The translations under genes and the position numbers were made by a program. A model generated the notes under the pieces. That model did no database searches, had not been told where the DNA came from, and worked only from the letters and a program-made list of their open reading frames with translations. Below, in pieces: positions 1 to 9,672 of a stretch of 64,000 nt of DNA. Every line of letters starts with the position of its first letter. The first letter of the stretch is position 1. This DNA comes from Aedes albopictus (lineage: Eukaryota; Arthropoda; Insecta; Diptera; Culicidae): assembly GCF_035046485.1 (NCBI RefSeq), contig NC_085138.1, positions 59,191,254-59,255,253 on the forward strand, written 5' to 3'.

Positions 1-430
1 TATATGAAAATATAAGAAAATAACTGGTATGTAGTGTTTGCCAGAAAACAGGCTATCTTTTGAGATTGATATGAGTAAAGCATTTATCCGAAACTCTTTG
101 AGGAATGTCTGTTCGAAGTGGAAAACAATTTTTCGTAGAAGTTTTAAAAAATATTTTTGGATAAATTATGAAAGACAATCATTGCGCAGAATACATCATG
201 AATTTCTTCAAAAAAAAAAAAAAATGGTATCAGAGATCGCAACTGATTCATCGGTTCCTAAAAGTTCCTGGAGGATGTTTTTGCTTAAAAAGCAGCTAGT
301 CGAATCCCAAGAGGAGCGATTGCTGTGCTTTTATGGATCCCAAAAAAAAAACGACTGTAACGTGTTGTTCTTTTTTTTTTTTTTAATTTTCGAAAATACA
401 TGGCAGAGATTCACGAAATGGTCTTACATT
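1..430. other. AT-rich non-coding DNA
   Basis: The stretch contains several poly-A and poly-T runs. A 132-residue open frame spans it, but it is rich in K, F and N and resembles no protein I recognise. I read it as non-coding. Confidence 0.5.
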
Positions 431-1140
431 TTCTAGAGATATTTTTGTAGAAGCTCCTGCGGGGTTTCTGGTGGAATGCTTGCAGGCATTCTTCGTGAAT
501 GCCTGGAGTAATGACAGAACGGTTTTGTATAGGAATACTTGAAAAAGCCTCTGGAGAAGAAATCCCATAAAGAATTTCCCATCAGGCATTTATGAAGAAA
601 TGTCAAAAGGATTTTTCCAAAGATTTCTCCATGGATTCCTTCAAGAGTTCTCCTTGGAATTTCTACGCGGATTTCTCTTAGAATGCCTTCAGTACTTCTT
701 ATAGGCAAGTTCTTTCTGTGATTTTTACAGGCATTTTCCAAAATATTTCAACAATAATTCCGCTTGGAAATTCCCCAAGAATGTCTGCTGGAATTTTCTC
801 CAAAAAATCCTCAAGTGGTACCTCCAGAGATTTTCCCAAGAATTCCTCCAGAAATTTCTCTTGGAATTAATCCAACAATTTCTCCAAGATTACCTCTCTT
901 AAAGTTTTGGCTGGGGATTCCTTCTGAATTTCTCTAAAGATCCTTCTATGAATATCTCTTCGTATTCTTACTGGAAATCCTCTTCAGATTCGTTTGCGAA
1001 TTTCTGCTGAAATTGCTGTTGGAATGCTGCTGGGATTTCTCCGAGCATTCGTGCAGAAATACCATTTGTAAATGCTTGAGCAATCATAGTTAGAATACTT
1101 GGATAATGCCATCCTTGGTGAAAATTGTCAGAAAAAAACC
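430..1140. repeat. Degenerate GGAATT/CTCCAG-type short repeat
   Basis: Short, imperfect units built from words such as GATTTCTCC, AAGAATTCC and GGAATTTCT recur every 12-30 bases. The same sequence type reappears at 10.47-11.06, 11.5-12.25, 18.99-19.2, 25.52-25.73, 26.39-26.56, 38.28-39.88, 48.96-50.29 and 50.65-51.02 kb. It is a common component of Aedes intergenic DNA. Frames inside it translate to low-complexity F/S/R/N or E/G/I-rich peptides with no domain. Confidence 0.75.
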
Positions 1141-1299
1141 TAATCCTCACCGTCTTGCGGCCCCAAGTTTAATGAAAATTACATTTTAATAGAGGGCTTC
1201 TCAACTGAGTTGAAGGCAAATGGGTCACACGATTGCAAATTAATCGAAAACATCCTTGGTTTCTGGAATATTCGGAAGAGGCCAGAATTTGACCATTGG

Positions 1300-2590
1300 C
1301 TCTACAACTATTAGCTTCTAGAAATGCATTTTGAGCCATCGAACGAGGGGGTTCCGTGAATTTCTAATAGTGTCCTCTTTGGGTCCTTACCGGAACCGGT
1401 TACGGAACATCCGGATGTGACCAGAACCCTTTTGGTCATTGGCGCTATGACTATTGGCTTCTTGATAAGAAGTCATGAAATTTGGGCTGTCGAACGATGT
1501 GGTTCTGTGAAATTCAGAAAGGGTCCCCTTTGGGTCCCTACCGAAACCGGTTCCGGAACATCCGAAAGTGACCACAACCATTTTTGGCCATTGGCGCTAT
1601 GACTATTGGCTTCTAGATAAAAAAAAAGTCATAAAATTTGAAGCACTGATCGATGAGGTTCTGTGGAATTCAGAAAGTGTCCCCTTTGGGTCCCTACCAG
1701 AACCGTTTCCAGGAATATCCGGCAACCATGAAATTTGAGCCATTAAACGATGTGGCTCTGTGAAATTCAGAAAGTGTCCCCTCTGGGTCCCTACCGGAAG
1801 CGGTACCGGAATATTCGGAAGTGACCAAAACCATTTTTGATCATTGGCGCTATGACTTTTGGCTTCTTGATAAGAAGTCATGAAATTTGAGCCGTCGAAC
1901 GATGTGGTTCAGTAGTGTCCCCTTTTAATTCCTACCGGAACCGGTTCCGGAATGTCCGGAAGTGGTCAGATCCATGGTCCGTCACCGACACTATGCCTAT
2001 TGACATCCAGATGAAAAATCATGAAATTTGAGCCATCGAACGATGTGGTTCTGTGAAATTCAGAAAGTGTCCCCTTTGGGTTCCTACCGGAACCGGTTCC
2101 GGAATATCCGGAAGTGACCAAAACCATTTTTGATCATTGGCGCTATGACTATTGGTGAGAAAAAAATATTAAAATTTGAAGCACTGATCGATGAGGCTCT
2201 GTGAAAATTAGAAAGTGTCCCTTTTGGGTCCCTACCGGAACCGGCTCCAGGAATATCCGGAAATGACAAGATCCATTGTTGGACATTGGCGCTATGCCTA
2301 TTGACATCCAGATGAAAAATCATGAAATTTGAGCCATCAAGCGATGTGGTTCTGTGAATTTCAGAAAGTGTCCCATTTGGGTCCATCCGGAACCAGTTCC
2401 GGAATATCCGAAAGTTGTCAGATCCTTTTTTGGACATCGGCAGTATGCCTATAGACATTCAGATGAAAAATCATGAATTTTGAGCCGTCGAACGGTATGG
2501 TTCTGTGAAATTCAAAAAGTGTCCCCTTTGGGTCCTTACCGGAACCGGTTCCGGAAAATCCGGAATTAACCAGAACCATTTTTGATCATT
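1300..2590. repeat. Tandem array of ~150-bp units with an ACCGGTTCCGG core
   Basis: About eight imperfect units follow one another. Each has the words GTCCCCTTTGGGTCC, ACCGGAACCGGTTCCGG, TTGGCGCTATGACTATTGG and AAATTTGAGCC in the same order. The period is near 150 bp, judged from GTCCC words near 1526, 1681, 1918, 2070, 2217, 2368 and 2519. The array continues at 2748-2830 after an insertion. Mirror-image ORFs of 60-124 residues here are by-products. Confidence 0.9.
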
Positions 2591-2745
2591 CCCAGTCAAC
2601 CAGTGATCGTATTAGATGTTCCATAAGATGTTAAAGAGGAGGCCATATGCGTACATTTTACATGCGCTTAAATGGAGGCATGCACGCATATGGCTTCCAC
2701 CTTATCATTTTATGCAACATCTTATACGATTACTGGTTGTCTGGG
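2591..2745. mobile_element. 155-bp inverted-repeat MITE inserted in the tandem array
   Basis: The ends are inverted repeats: the left starts CCCAGTCAACCAGTGATCG and the right, reverse-complemented, starts CCCAGACAACCAGTAATCG. Insertion splits the array words GATCATT and GGCGCTATGAC, which are contiguous in an undisturbed unit near 2130. The target base pair TT is present on both sides (2589-2590 and 2746-2747). An exactly 155-bp relative lies at 11106-11260. No coding capacity; it would need a transposase from elsewhere. Confidence 0.85.
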
Positions 2746-2747
2746 TT

Positions 2748-2830
2748 GGCGCTATGACTATTATCTCCTAGATAAAAAAAATCATGAAATTGGAGCCGTT
2801 GAACGATGTGGTTCTGTGAAATTCAGAAGT
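2748..2830. repeat. Remainder of the ~150-bp array unit
   Basis: The words GGCGCTATGACTATT, AATCATGAAATTGGAGCCG and GATGTGGTTCTGTGAAATTC continue the array interrupted by the MITE. The unit ends abruptly at the SINE-like sequence that follows. Confidence 0.8.
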
Positions 2831-3045
2831 GCCGCCTTTGTGGAGCCTCGTAGTTATGCGGTTAGGGTCACCAAGCTTCTAATCACACCATGCTATGGGG
2901 TTGAGGGTTCGATTCCCGCTCCGGGCGATGAAACGTGTGTCCCTTTTCTAGAGTTAAGTTTCATTCAGTCTGAACAGCCTCTGGTTGAAGACGGTGTCCA
3001 CGTCTTCAAAAAAAAATTGTATGAAAAAAAATAAAATAAAAATAT
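2831..3045 (+). mobile_element. tRNA-derived SINE
   Basis: The head has a pol III A box (TAGTTATGCGG, 2851-2861) and a perfect B box (GGTTCGATTCC, 2906-2916) at tRNA-like spacing. A non-tRNA body and an A-rich tail (about 3008-3045) follow. It is joined directly to the tandem array, so it inserted there. It is not a tRNA gene, because no acceptor stem closes around the boxes. Confidence 0.75.
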
Positions 3046-3300
3046 TTTAAAAATAATCATGAAATCTTAACACTTAAACTACCAAAGGTCCAAAAAAAGT
3101 CGGAAGTCCAACTTTGATGAGGCATTTCTCGGCCGTTTTTCAACCGATTTTAAAAATTTTTTTTGCGATGGAACCGGACAGGTTTCAAGAACAGTGTCCA
3201 TTTTAAAGAATTTAAAATAGACGCGTCTACCCAAAGTTATAAAGCAAAAGGCACTTCCTACTTTTTTTAAGGGCGCATTTTTTGCACATTTTGATCAATA
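3046..3300. other. AT-rich non-coding DNA
   Basis: No gene, terminal repeat or RNA signal was seen. It lies between a SINE tail and the next tandem array. Confidence 0.5.
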
Positions 3301-4190
3301 AAATAAAAACTAAAACGATAACATATGGTTTTTTGAACATAAATCACGCGTACAGCCGGAGTGCACATATTTATGCAAAATAAGTGATTTTTCAGTACAC
3401 TGATATTTTACCGTACAGAAAAAACTACTAAAATACCATATTTTTCACATAAAATAAGCAATAAATCAAAATTCAAAGCGATGACAAATAGTTTTTTTTA
3501 TCTTAAACTATTCGTAGGATTGTACTGGACATTTTTGATGAACAATGAAAATGTTCTCATTACACTCTTATTTTGTTTTACCCGGAAAACTACGAAAATT
3601 CCATAAAGTGGGTAACAAATAAAAATGGCTTACAATGCATTGTTTTTTTTCCTTGAAATTTTTGTGAAAGAGTACTGGATATATTTGATGAGCAGTAGTC
3701 ACGTTTTTATAACAATCTTAATTTATTTTACTCAAAAAATTACAAAAAATTCAAAATTTTCATACAAAATAGTCAATAAACCAAAATTTAAAGGCCAAAC
3801 ATGTAGTTTTATGGCCTTAAATTTCCAATAGATTGTCCTGGACATGATTTTGATAACATTTTGAAGTTTATATTACACTATTTTTTTGTTTTATCAAAAA
3901 AATGTACGAAAATACCACATTTATACACAAAAAACCAATAAGCCAAATTTTAAACCAATGACATGTAGTTTTTTAACTTTGAATTTATCGTAGTAGTTTA
4001 GTGGATTTATTTGAACAACACCAGTGATGTTTTTATTACACTCATATTTTATATCGCTCGAAATACTAGGAAAATACCATATTTTCCACGCAAAGTAGTC
4101 TACAAATACAAATTCGAGGCAATGCAGTGGGGATTTTTACTTTGAAATTATTCGTCAAAGAATACTGGAGAATAAAAGTCTAGGGGAATT
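3300..4190. repeat. AT-rich tandem array, ~155-bp period
   Basis: Five to six strongly diverged units share, in order, ATGACA(T/A)GTAGTTTTTT, GTACTGGA, TTTTTATTACACTC, AAAACTACGAAAATACC and a CCAAAATTCAAAG-type word. Units start near 3310, 3477, 3632, 3785, 3945 and 4110. It is non-coding, and the spread of differences shows it is old. Confidence 0.75.
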
Positions 4191-5000
4191 ACAGAAATTT
4201 TGCCCTTCTTTTAGAAATGGCCTCGTCTTGGAGGGATGACCTTTGACTTTCTTTTGCAAAATACTTCAGTATTTTGTATAAATCAAAGTGTCAGGCAATA
4301 GCATAAAATAAATGATGAAGACTATCGACCAACTGACCATATTTGGAAAACCGGGAGATTTCACCAAAAACTTAGAAATGTTTGTTTGGGCTAAAAATAA
4401 AATTATCCAGCCATTTTTTAAAATAATAAGATTTGTCTTGAATTGAGGGGGTTAAAGCAAACGGGTGTAAGTGGCTAAAACTCACTTTCGAGTAAATGAG
4501 GCTTAAAGTTTTTTTTTTCAATTTTTCATTCTTTACAAAATTTATGGAGTTTTAAAATCGCCCCAATTTTCTACGATTTATTGTATTTTTTCTCGTCATC
4601 GTAAAATTAATCATAAAAAAGTTCCCGAGATCTTAAAATCTGAAGAATTTTTTGATATGCCCACCTCAAAATCGACAAAATGGCCACTTTGATTCTGGAC
4701 CCCTCAATTATTGATATTATACTTTGAGTTTTTTTGTTAGATATCGATGTATGCTTTGAGGTAGACATTTATTGGGCATTTTTTACATATTTTAAGGAAC
4801 AATTACCCACCACTGCAAATACATATGTTTAGCATCAATGTGGGATGAACCTTTTTTTTTCCAAAAGTCGTGTAAATGAGAGGTTTATGTATGGTTTTTA
4901 GACATAATTAGAGCTGAAATATCAGGCAGCTTTCATGAGAAAATTTTAACAAATTGCAGGCGCTTTCTTTTGAAGGATTACTGAAGAAATTTTTAATCTT
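4191..5000. other. AT-rich non-coding DNA
   Basis: Low-complexity A/T tracts only. I see no open frame of interest, no inverted-repeat ends and no RNA gene. Confidence 0.5.
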
Positions 5001-5175
5001 CAGGCGAAACTAGAAGCTATCCCTCATATTTTGGTTTTTGATTTTTCATTGAACAACGAAGTAATGGTTTTCGTACACATGAAGAGTATGGATTAAGGTA
5101 TCTCCTCCTGGTGGAACATAGCTTTCATATTTACAAAAAAACATTTTCAATTAAAATTTCACAAAAAAATGCTTT
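5001..5175. mobile_element. Half copy of the GGCGAAAC-type foldback element
   Basis: The sequence starts CTTCAGGCGAAACTAGAAGC. It then follows the left arm of the foldback element at 50297-50648, with shared words CTCAT, TTTGGTTTTTGATTTTTCA, AACGAAGTAATG, GTATGGAT and GGTATCT. The matching right arm is missing, so this is a truncated or half-deleted copy. Confidence 0.6.
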
Positions 5176-5370
5176 TTTCACTTATCAAAAAAAAAAAAAA
5201 GATAAATAAATAAAAAGAAATGTGAATAGAATTTGATTAGAATTTGAAGTAGATTACTAAATTGAAAAAAAAATGTAGATTGTCTCACTCATTCGCTAAA
5301 TTTACAAGCCTTCATTAAAGTTTTCCAGATAATCACAAAATTTAATGCGATTTGAATTGGCATTTAAATT

Positions 5371-5400
5371 ATATTAGCATTAGCATTAGCATTAGCATTT
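5371..5400. repeat. TTAGCA hexanucleotide microsatellite
   Basis: About five copies of ATTAGC/GCATTA stand in a row. It is a short simple repeat with no further signal. Confidence 0.9.
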
Positions 5401-6080
5401 AGCAAGTCGCACAAATTCGTAGGTGGTACAGCTCTGGATCGCTGTTATGAGGGTTGCATCTTTCCTGTCCGTTATCAAAGCACAAAGATTTGGGACTAAT
5501 CTCTGACTCTTAGACAAGATTGACGCAATCCTCCAACGGTCGAGTGCTGTCCTGGCCACGTCCTTGCGACAGCTGAGGGATGGGGAAGGAAGATTAGTTG
5601 GACACCTATGAAAGTACATAGAGACCTCTACATTCTTTCAGGCCTAGGCGTCACGGGAATTTGGATGTTAGTGAAAGGGTAAAGTTCAAAGGAAACGTTT
5701 GGTCAACATTCAGGTGCACGCAATATTTTTGGTTGATGCCTGGTTCCTTTCCTAATTCCTTGTTGGGTGTTTGATTCCAATTCTAAAATAAAAAGTAAAA
5801 TTATAGATTTTTAAATGGTGATAGGCTCACAACAGTAACATAATTACAAATTACCTGGATCCTCCTGAAAGAGATGGTTTATTAACAATGAAAAACATAA
5901 CATGTAAAAGAAAAAAAAAGTAGAGCAAATTGTGATCTTGGATTTTTTCTGCATTTAAATTAACAAAGCTAAGAAAATACAAGATCAAAATTTGTTATGG
6001 TAGATCTTACGCCGTAACGCACCATTATAAGGTGATCTACCCACGTTACGGGGAATTGGCATTTAAATTATATTATCAAA
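5401..6080. other. Non-coding DNA without recognised features
   Basis: The first 230 bases have more balanced composition and hold a 75-residue minus-strand frame of no known family. The rest is AT-rich. A small self-complementary stretch (GGTAGATCTTACGCCGTAA against GTGATCTACCCACGTTACG) lies near 6000-6055. Confidence 0.4.
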
Positions 6081-6081
6081 A

Positions 6082-6335
6082 AATTGAAAACTTTTTCGAT
6101 TGTTTTAAGGACAAGGTATTTGGAGTACATAGCTCAAAATTTCTAGAGCACCGTTTTTTAGAACCGTTGTACGGATTTGGATGAAAATGCATCACGCTAA
6201 TTGTTCAGTGGTTGTCAACAGCGTGATGCATTTTAATCCAAATCCGTTCAACGGTTCTAAAAAACGGTGCTTTAGAAATTTTGAGCAATGTACTCCAAAT
6301 ACCTTGTCCTTAAGACATGTTTTCAATATTCTACT
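6082..6335. repeat. Long near-perfect palindrome (hairpin)
   Basis: Bases 6101-6198 are the reverse complement of 6220-6317 with only a few mismatches, around a ~21-base loop. Inner arm words are AAAATGCATCACGCT and AGCGTGATGCATTTT. Weaker complementarity continues outward to about 6082 and 6335. The structure fits a foldback MITE or an inverted duplication. No clear target-site duplication was identified. Confidence 0.85.
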
Positions 6336-7540
6336 GGAAACTCTTTTGGAGAGTACGTTAAGTTTTCCAGGATTTTTTTAGCTGCCTAATGGAAAAATAA
6401 CATATTTTGCGACAAACTATTTTTTTTTTTAATTTTAAGCAATAGAGAGCCATGTTGTAAGTGACATTTTCGATTTTTTCCAATAAATTCTCCTACAAAA
6501 AATCTTTAGGAATTCTGGAAGAATGTTGTATGAGCTTTAAACTGTAATTTAACCTTAACTTTAACTGTAACTTCATCAGAGTGTTCGGCAGTGCTCTGGA
6601 GTAGTATTAAAACTTCTTCAAAGAACACTTGAGCTATCTGCTTGAAGTTCTTAGGAGCTACGTCATGTGGTTCTCTATGAGTTCACCAGAAAATTGAGAC
6701 ACCAAAAATTACATGCATTCATATTTCGTTAAAAACTGTGATAAAAAAAGAAAAAAAAAAAAACTTTACAAGATGTTACTTTTAAAGCAAGACATGATTT
6801 TTTTTATTAAGTTAAGGTAAACATGGAATGGTCGGAAAGATACGGCACAAATGAGAGAATTTTGAATTTCGACCACACTGTATACTATTTCCGATAAAAC
6901 TGTGAAGTCAGAGAGTTTTTTTTACTTATTCTATTTTACTTTAGTTGTACCTGTAAAATTTACGGAGGTTGTTTTCAAGCCTGATTTTCTAAGGATAATT
7001 TCTGATAAATTTGCGAAAAATGTTTTAGTTCTATTTCAGAAATTTAGTGAAATCCTTAGATCTGTTGCAGGAATATTTGAATAGGGAAAATCTCAGGATC
7101 CTTGTCGAAGGTCCAAGAATTTCTTTCAATTAAAAAAATCAAAACTTGTATCTTATTTTTCCAGGAATTTTCTTTAAAAAATTATCAACATTTATTCGAA
7201 GTATTCTCCGAAACTTGACATTATGCTTCTCGGAAATACGTGCAAAAATGTCGCCAAAAGCATGTTTAGGCATTTTCAAGTTTTCCTCTCAGATTCTCCC
7301 GACAAATATCATGGAAAGTTTATCTCGGATATTAGTTAGAATTTCTTTATTGCAATGTTTGTTGAAAAAATACTTGATAAAAAAAACTGGCTTCAGTTAA
7401 AAATTACTTTTGAAAACAAAACAACCTTAAGACGTTTTTTAATTTTTTTATTTGAAGAGGAAATATTAGAAATATTATGGAATTAGCTCACCATAAAATA
7501 CACATCCATGTATCCGGCGATTTTCGGTTTATTATACAGC
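6336..7540. other. AT-rich non-coding DNA
   Basis: Frames of 60-84 residues are present but are biased in composition and unlike any family I know. No terminal repeats or RNA genes were recognised. Confidence 0.45.
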
Positions 7541-7860
7541 ATCCGCTCGATAACTGACTGCTGTTTAACTGGACTGCTTTTTAACCCTTCAGCGCGCGCG
7601 CTGTTGTAAAAAGTACAACACTACCAAAAAACCTCGCTTTTCGTATACAGCGCGAGCGCGGTACAGTTTCGGTTGCTTGATGGCGCGCGTCCTGGAAGGT
7701 TGACTGGTCGCTCGATAACTGGACTTTGGTCCAGTTAAAAAGCAGTTATCTGTCAAAAATAAACGAAATTTAACCTCACATTATGCAAATCAGTAAACAA
7801 AACAAAATATTATAATAGCCTTCGACTCCGGGAGCTCAGTCCAGTTATCAAGCGGCGCAT
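7541..7860. mobile_element. Inverted-repeat element with a nested insertion
   Basis: The ends are ATCCGCTCGATAACTG on the left and, reverse-complemented, GCCGCTTGATAACTGGACTG on the right. The inner words AACTGGACTGC and CAGTTAAAAAGCAGTTAT also mirror each other. A second repeat (7582-7706) sits inside the left half and interrupts it. It is a non-autonomous DNA transposon of undetermined superfamily. Confidence 0.65.
7582..7706. mobile_element. CCCTTCAGCG-type TTAA element, copy 1
   Basis: It begins TTAA-CCCTTCAGCGCGCGCGC and ends with an approximate inverted counterpart, GCGCGCGTCCTGGAAGG. Internal words GCTGTTGTA, TACAACAC and CTCGCTTTT are shared with copy 2 at 8056-8184. A TTAA flank and a CCC start are features of piggyBac-like elements, so I suggest that superfamily tentatively. 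Confidence 0.55.
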
Positions 7861-8050
7861 TTATTGGCATGAATAAGTTTGAAATTTCTAAATTACACAT
7901 TGAGGATGGTATCTACATTCTTGGTTCAAACTTTTAAACATGGCCTAGTAGTGCACACTTACTAATATTTTGACGATATTAGTTTATTTCGGAACCCATT
8001 TCGTGAGTATGTGGGAAGTGGGTTTCAATCCCAGATTCTCGGCGTAACAC
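7861..8050. other. AT-rich non-coding spacer
   Basis: No feature was recognised between the two TTAA-type elements. Confidence 0.4.
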
Positions 8051-8051
8051 G

Positions 8052-8188
8052 GGCTTTAACCCTCGAGCGATCGCGCTGTTGTATTTTGTACAACACATTG
8101 AAAAAATCTCGCTTTTTGTACTCAGCGTTAGCGTAGTGCTGACGGAGGTGGCCAACCACGCGAGTTACGGAAGTTTAACCACCACACG
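8052..8188. mobile_element. CCCTCGAGCG-type TTAA element, copy 2
   Basis: It is flanked by TTAA on the left (8055-8058) and TTAA on the right (about 8185-8188). It begins CCCTCGAGCGATCGCGC and shares the GCTGTTGTATTTTGTACAAC and TCTCGCTTTTTGTACTCAGCG segments with copy 1. Direct orientation and length suggest the same MITE family. TTAA on both sides supports a piggyBac-type mechanism. Confidence 0.55.
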
Positions 8189-8213
8189 AGATCCGATCCT
8201 TATTTTTTTGTTG

Positions 8214-8300
8214 TTGCGCATGCTGATTGATTGATTGATTGATTTGTCTTTATTTAAGAGACTTTCAGCCCTTGGCTGGTTCGTCTCTTCTTGCGCATGC
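8214..8300 (-). mobile_element. 67-bp 3' tip of a non-LTR retrotransposon with target-site duplication
   Basis: A 10-bp direct repeat, TTGCGCATGC, brackets 8224-8290. On the minus strand the insert ends in AAATAAAGACA followed by about five AATC units. That is a tetranucleotide 3' tail next to a polyadenylation-like AATAAA word. The insert is an extreme 5' truncation, typical of target-primed reverse transcription. The parent family cannot be named from 67 bases. Confidence 0.75.
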
Positions 8301-8510
8301 CACTAGCTTTAAGTGTTTATAATTTGAGTGAACCATTTTATCATGAACGTTATATACACCGAGAAATTTTTCTTAATAGCGTTAAAAGTGGAACATCTCA
8401 TTGGAAATGAGTTGTCCCACTTTTAGCTGAGACTATGTACTCACAATGGCACATATTGCCCATTTTACTGGCATTTTACCAGATTTGCTGGTATGACTGA
8501 AACATACTGG
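8301..8510. other. AT-rich non-coding spacer
   Basis: Nothing recognised apart from two short mirrored words, AAAGTGGAACATCTC and GAGTTGTCCCACTTTTAG, around 8387-8425 that form a local hairpin. Confidence 0.4.
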
Positions 8511-8840
8511 AAAAACTTGTAATTAGAAGGCACGAAATGTTGCTGATTGACAAATTGAGACATGAAATTTGTGAAAAAAAAAAAGCGTTCTGGTGGGATT
8601 TGAACCCACGACTCTGTATTTGCTAGTGAAATAGGAGTGTTCACGGTGCGGCTTCGGAGTCAGTATAGCTTTCTAATCCGCAGAATCATTACTTGTTCAG
8701 TGGCTTAGTTGGTAAAAGCGCTGGTCTAGCGAATACGGAGTCGTGAGTTCTAATCCCACCAAAACGCGTTTTTTTCACAAATTTCGTCTTTTAATTTGTC
8801 AATTGGTAACGTTTGGTGCCTTCTAATTACAAGTTTTTCC
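8511..8840. mobile_element. Head-to-head pair of tRNA-derived SINE sequences
   Basis: The plus-strand copy has an A box (TGGCTTAGTTGG, 8701-8712), a decayed B box (GAGTTCTAATCC, 8745-8756) and a body ending near 8840. Bases 8511-8615 are the reverse complement of the 3' half, including a better B box on the minus strand (8595-8606, GGTTCAAATCCC). The minus copy lacks an A box, so it is a 3' half only. A related third copy lies at 26842-26951. Confidence 0.75.
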
Positions 8841-9519
8841 ACTATGTATTCACCTTCAGAAAATTTCCTCTCTACGCCAATGTCCAAAAGGTTAACTTCA
8901 CGGCCATTCGTTTGTTGCCAATCTAATGGGGGAAGGGAGACAATAGTGATCTGATTGGTCGTCGTCGGTGGTTTCGTTCATCTGCTACTGCACCAGCCGT
9001 GTCCAAAGCAGGAAATGACCAAAGTTTGCTGGAAAATTTCCAAAACGCTGCTCCCACCACTTTCCACTTCACAACCCGTCGTCGTTGGCCAAAAACGCCC
9101 CAAAACTTCTCCAGAAGAACCATTGATTTTTAAGAACAGATCTCACCTCTGCTTGATTGAAACCGACGACGACGACTTTAACGCAAAACTATACACACCA
9201 TGCAAGGACGACACGGTCGTTGTTCCCGTCGTCCAACAGATGGGGACGACATGCTGGCGGCACCATGTCGTGTGTGCAATGTCATTTTCTCGGCTGGACT
9301 CCAATCAAAAGTTTTGACCCTTCCTCCCCCTTTCCTATGTGTTCTGAGATCTGGTCGAGGAAAATTAATGCGAAAGAAATCGAAGCAGAAACTTGCTGCA
9401 AGAAAATCGGACCATCTCGGCTCGGACCGATATGATGGCGGCCAGAATGGGAGTTCAGAGACGTCCCGAGAGTTCACACACCAGTGAATCGACTGAATGG
9501 GAAACCATTGGAAAATGAT
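8841..9519. other. Balanced-composition DNA without a recognised gene
   Basis: Base composition is more even than in the neighbours, and overlapping frames of 66-120 residues occur on both strands between 8923 and 9487. None shows a known domain, and the overlapping frames argue against a real exon. It may be old unique DNA, possibly intronic or regulatory. Confidence 0.4.
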
Positions 9520-9520
9520 G

Positions 9521-9672
9521 ATTAACCTGGGCTTGTTAGGGGAATATCTGTAAATAAAAGAAAATCGGGTTAAGTACGGTTCCTTTGAATTCCACTAAGA
9601 ATTTGCATCCTTTGACAGATACGTATTTCGACCTCAACTGTAAGGTCGTCTTCAGTGTCTTGTACTTGACTC
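9521..9672 (-). repeat. Dispersed repeat with hammerhead-like core, copy 1
   Basis: Read on the minus strand, this segment is essentially identical over ~150 bases to 61961-62113 on the plus strand. It runs from AGTCAAGTACAAGACACTG to CAAGCCCAGGTTAATCATC. The short ATC tail and sharp similarity limits suggest the 3' part of a retroposed element. Near-identity indicates recent spread. See the separate ribozyme-like entry at 9614-9659. Confidence 0.8.
9614..9659 (-). ncRNA. Hammerhead-ribozyme-like motif (copy 1)
   Basis: On the minus strand the order is GACA, CTGAAGA, a GACCT/AGGTC stem, GAAA, TACGTA, TC, TGTC. This is the layout of a type I hammerhead: stem I GACA/TGTC, the CUGANGA box, stem II, the GAAA box, stem III, and cleavage after UC. 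One extra C lies between the CUGANGA box and stem II, and stem III is a loop-less palindrome. Activity is therefore uncertain and might need dimers. Confidence 0.4.

Noticed and set aside
1300..4190. CRISPR-like array from regular repeats
   Set aside because: Units are ~150 bp, directly adjoining and diverged, with no short identical repeats separated by unique spacers, and the genome is animal.
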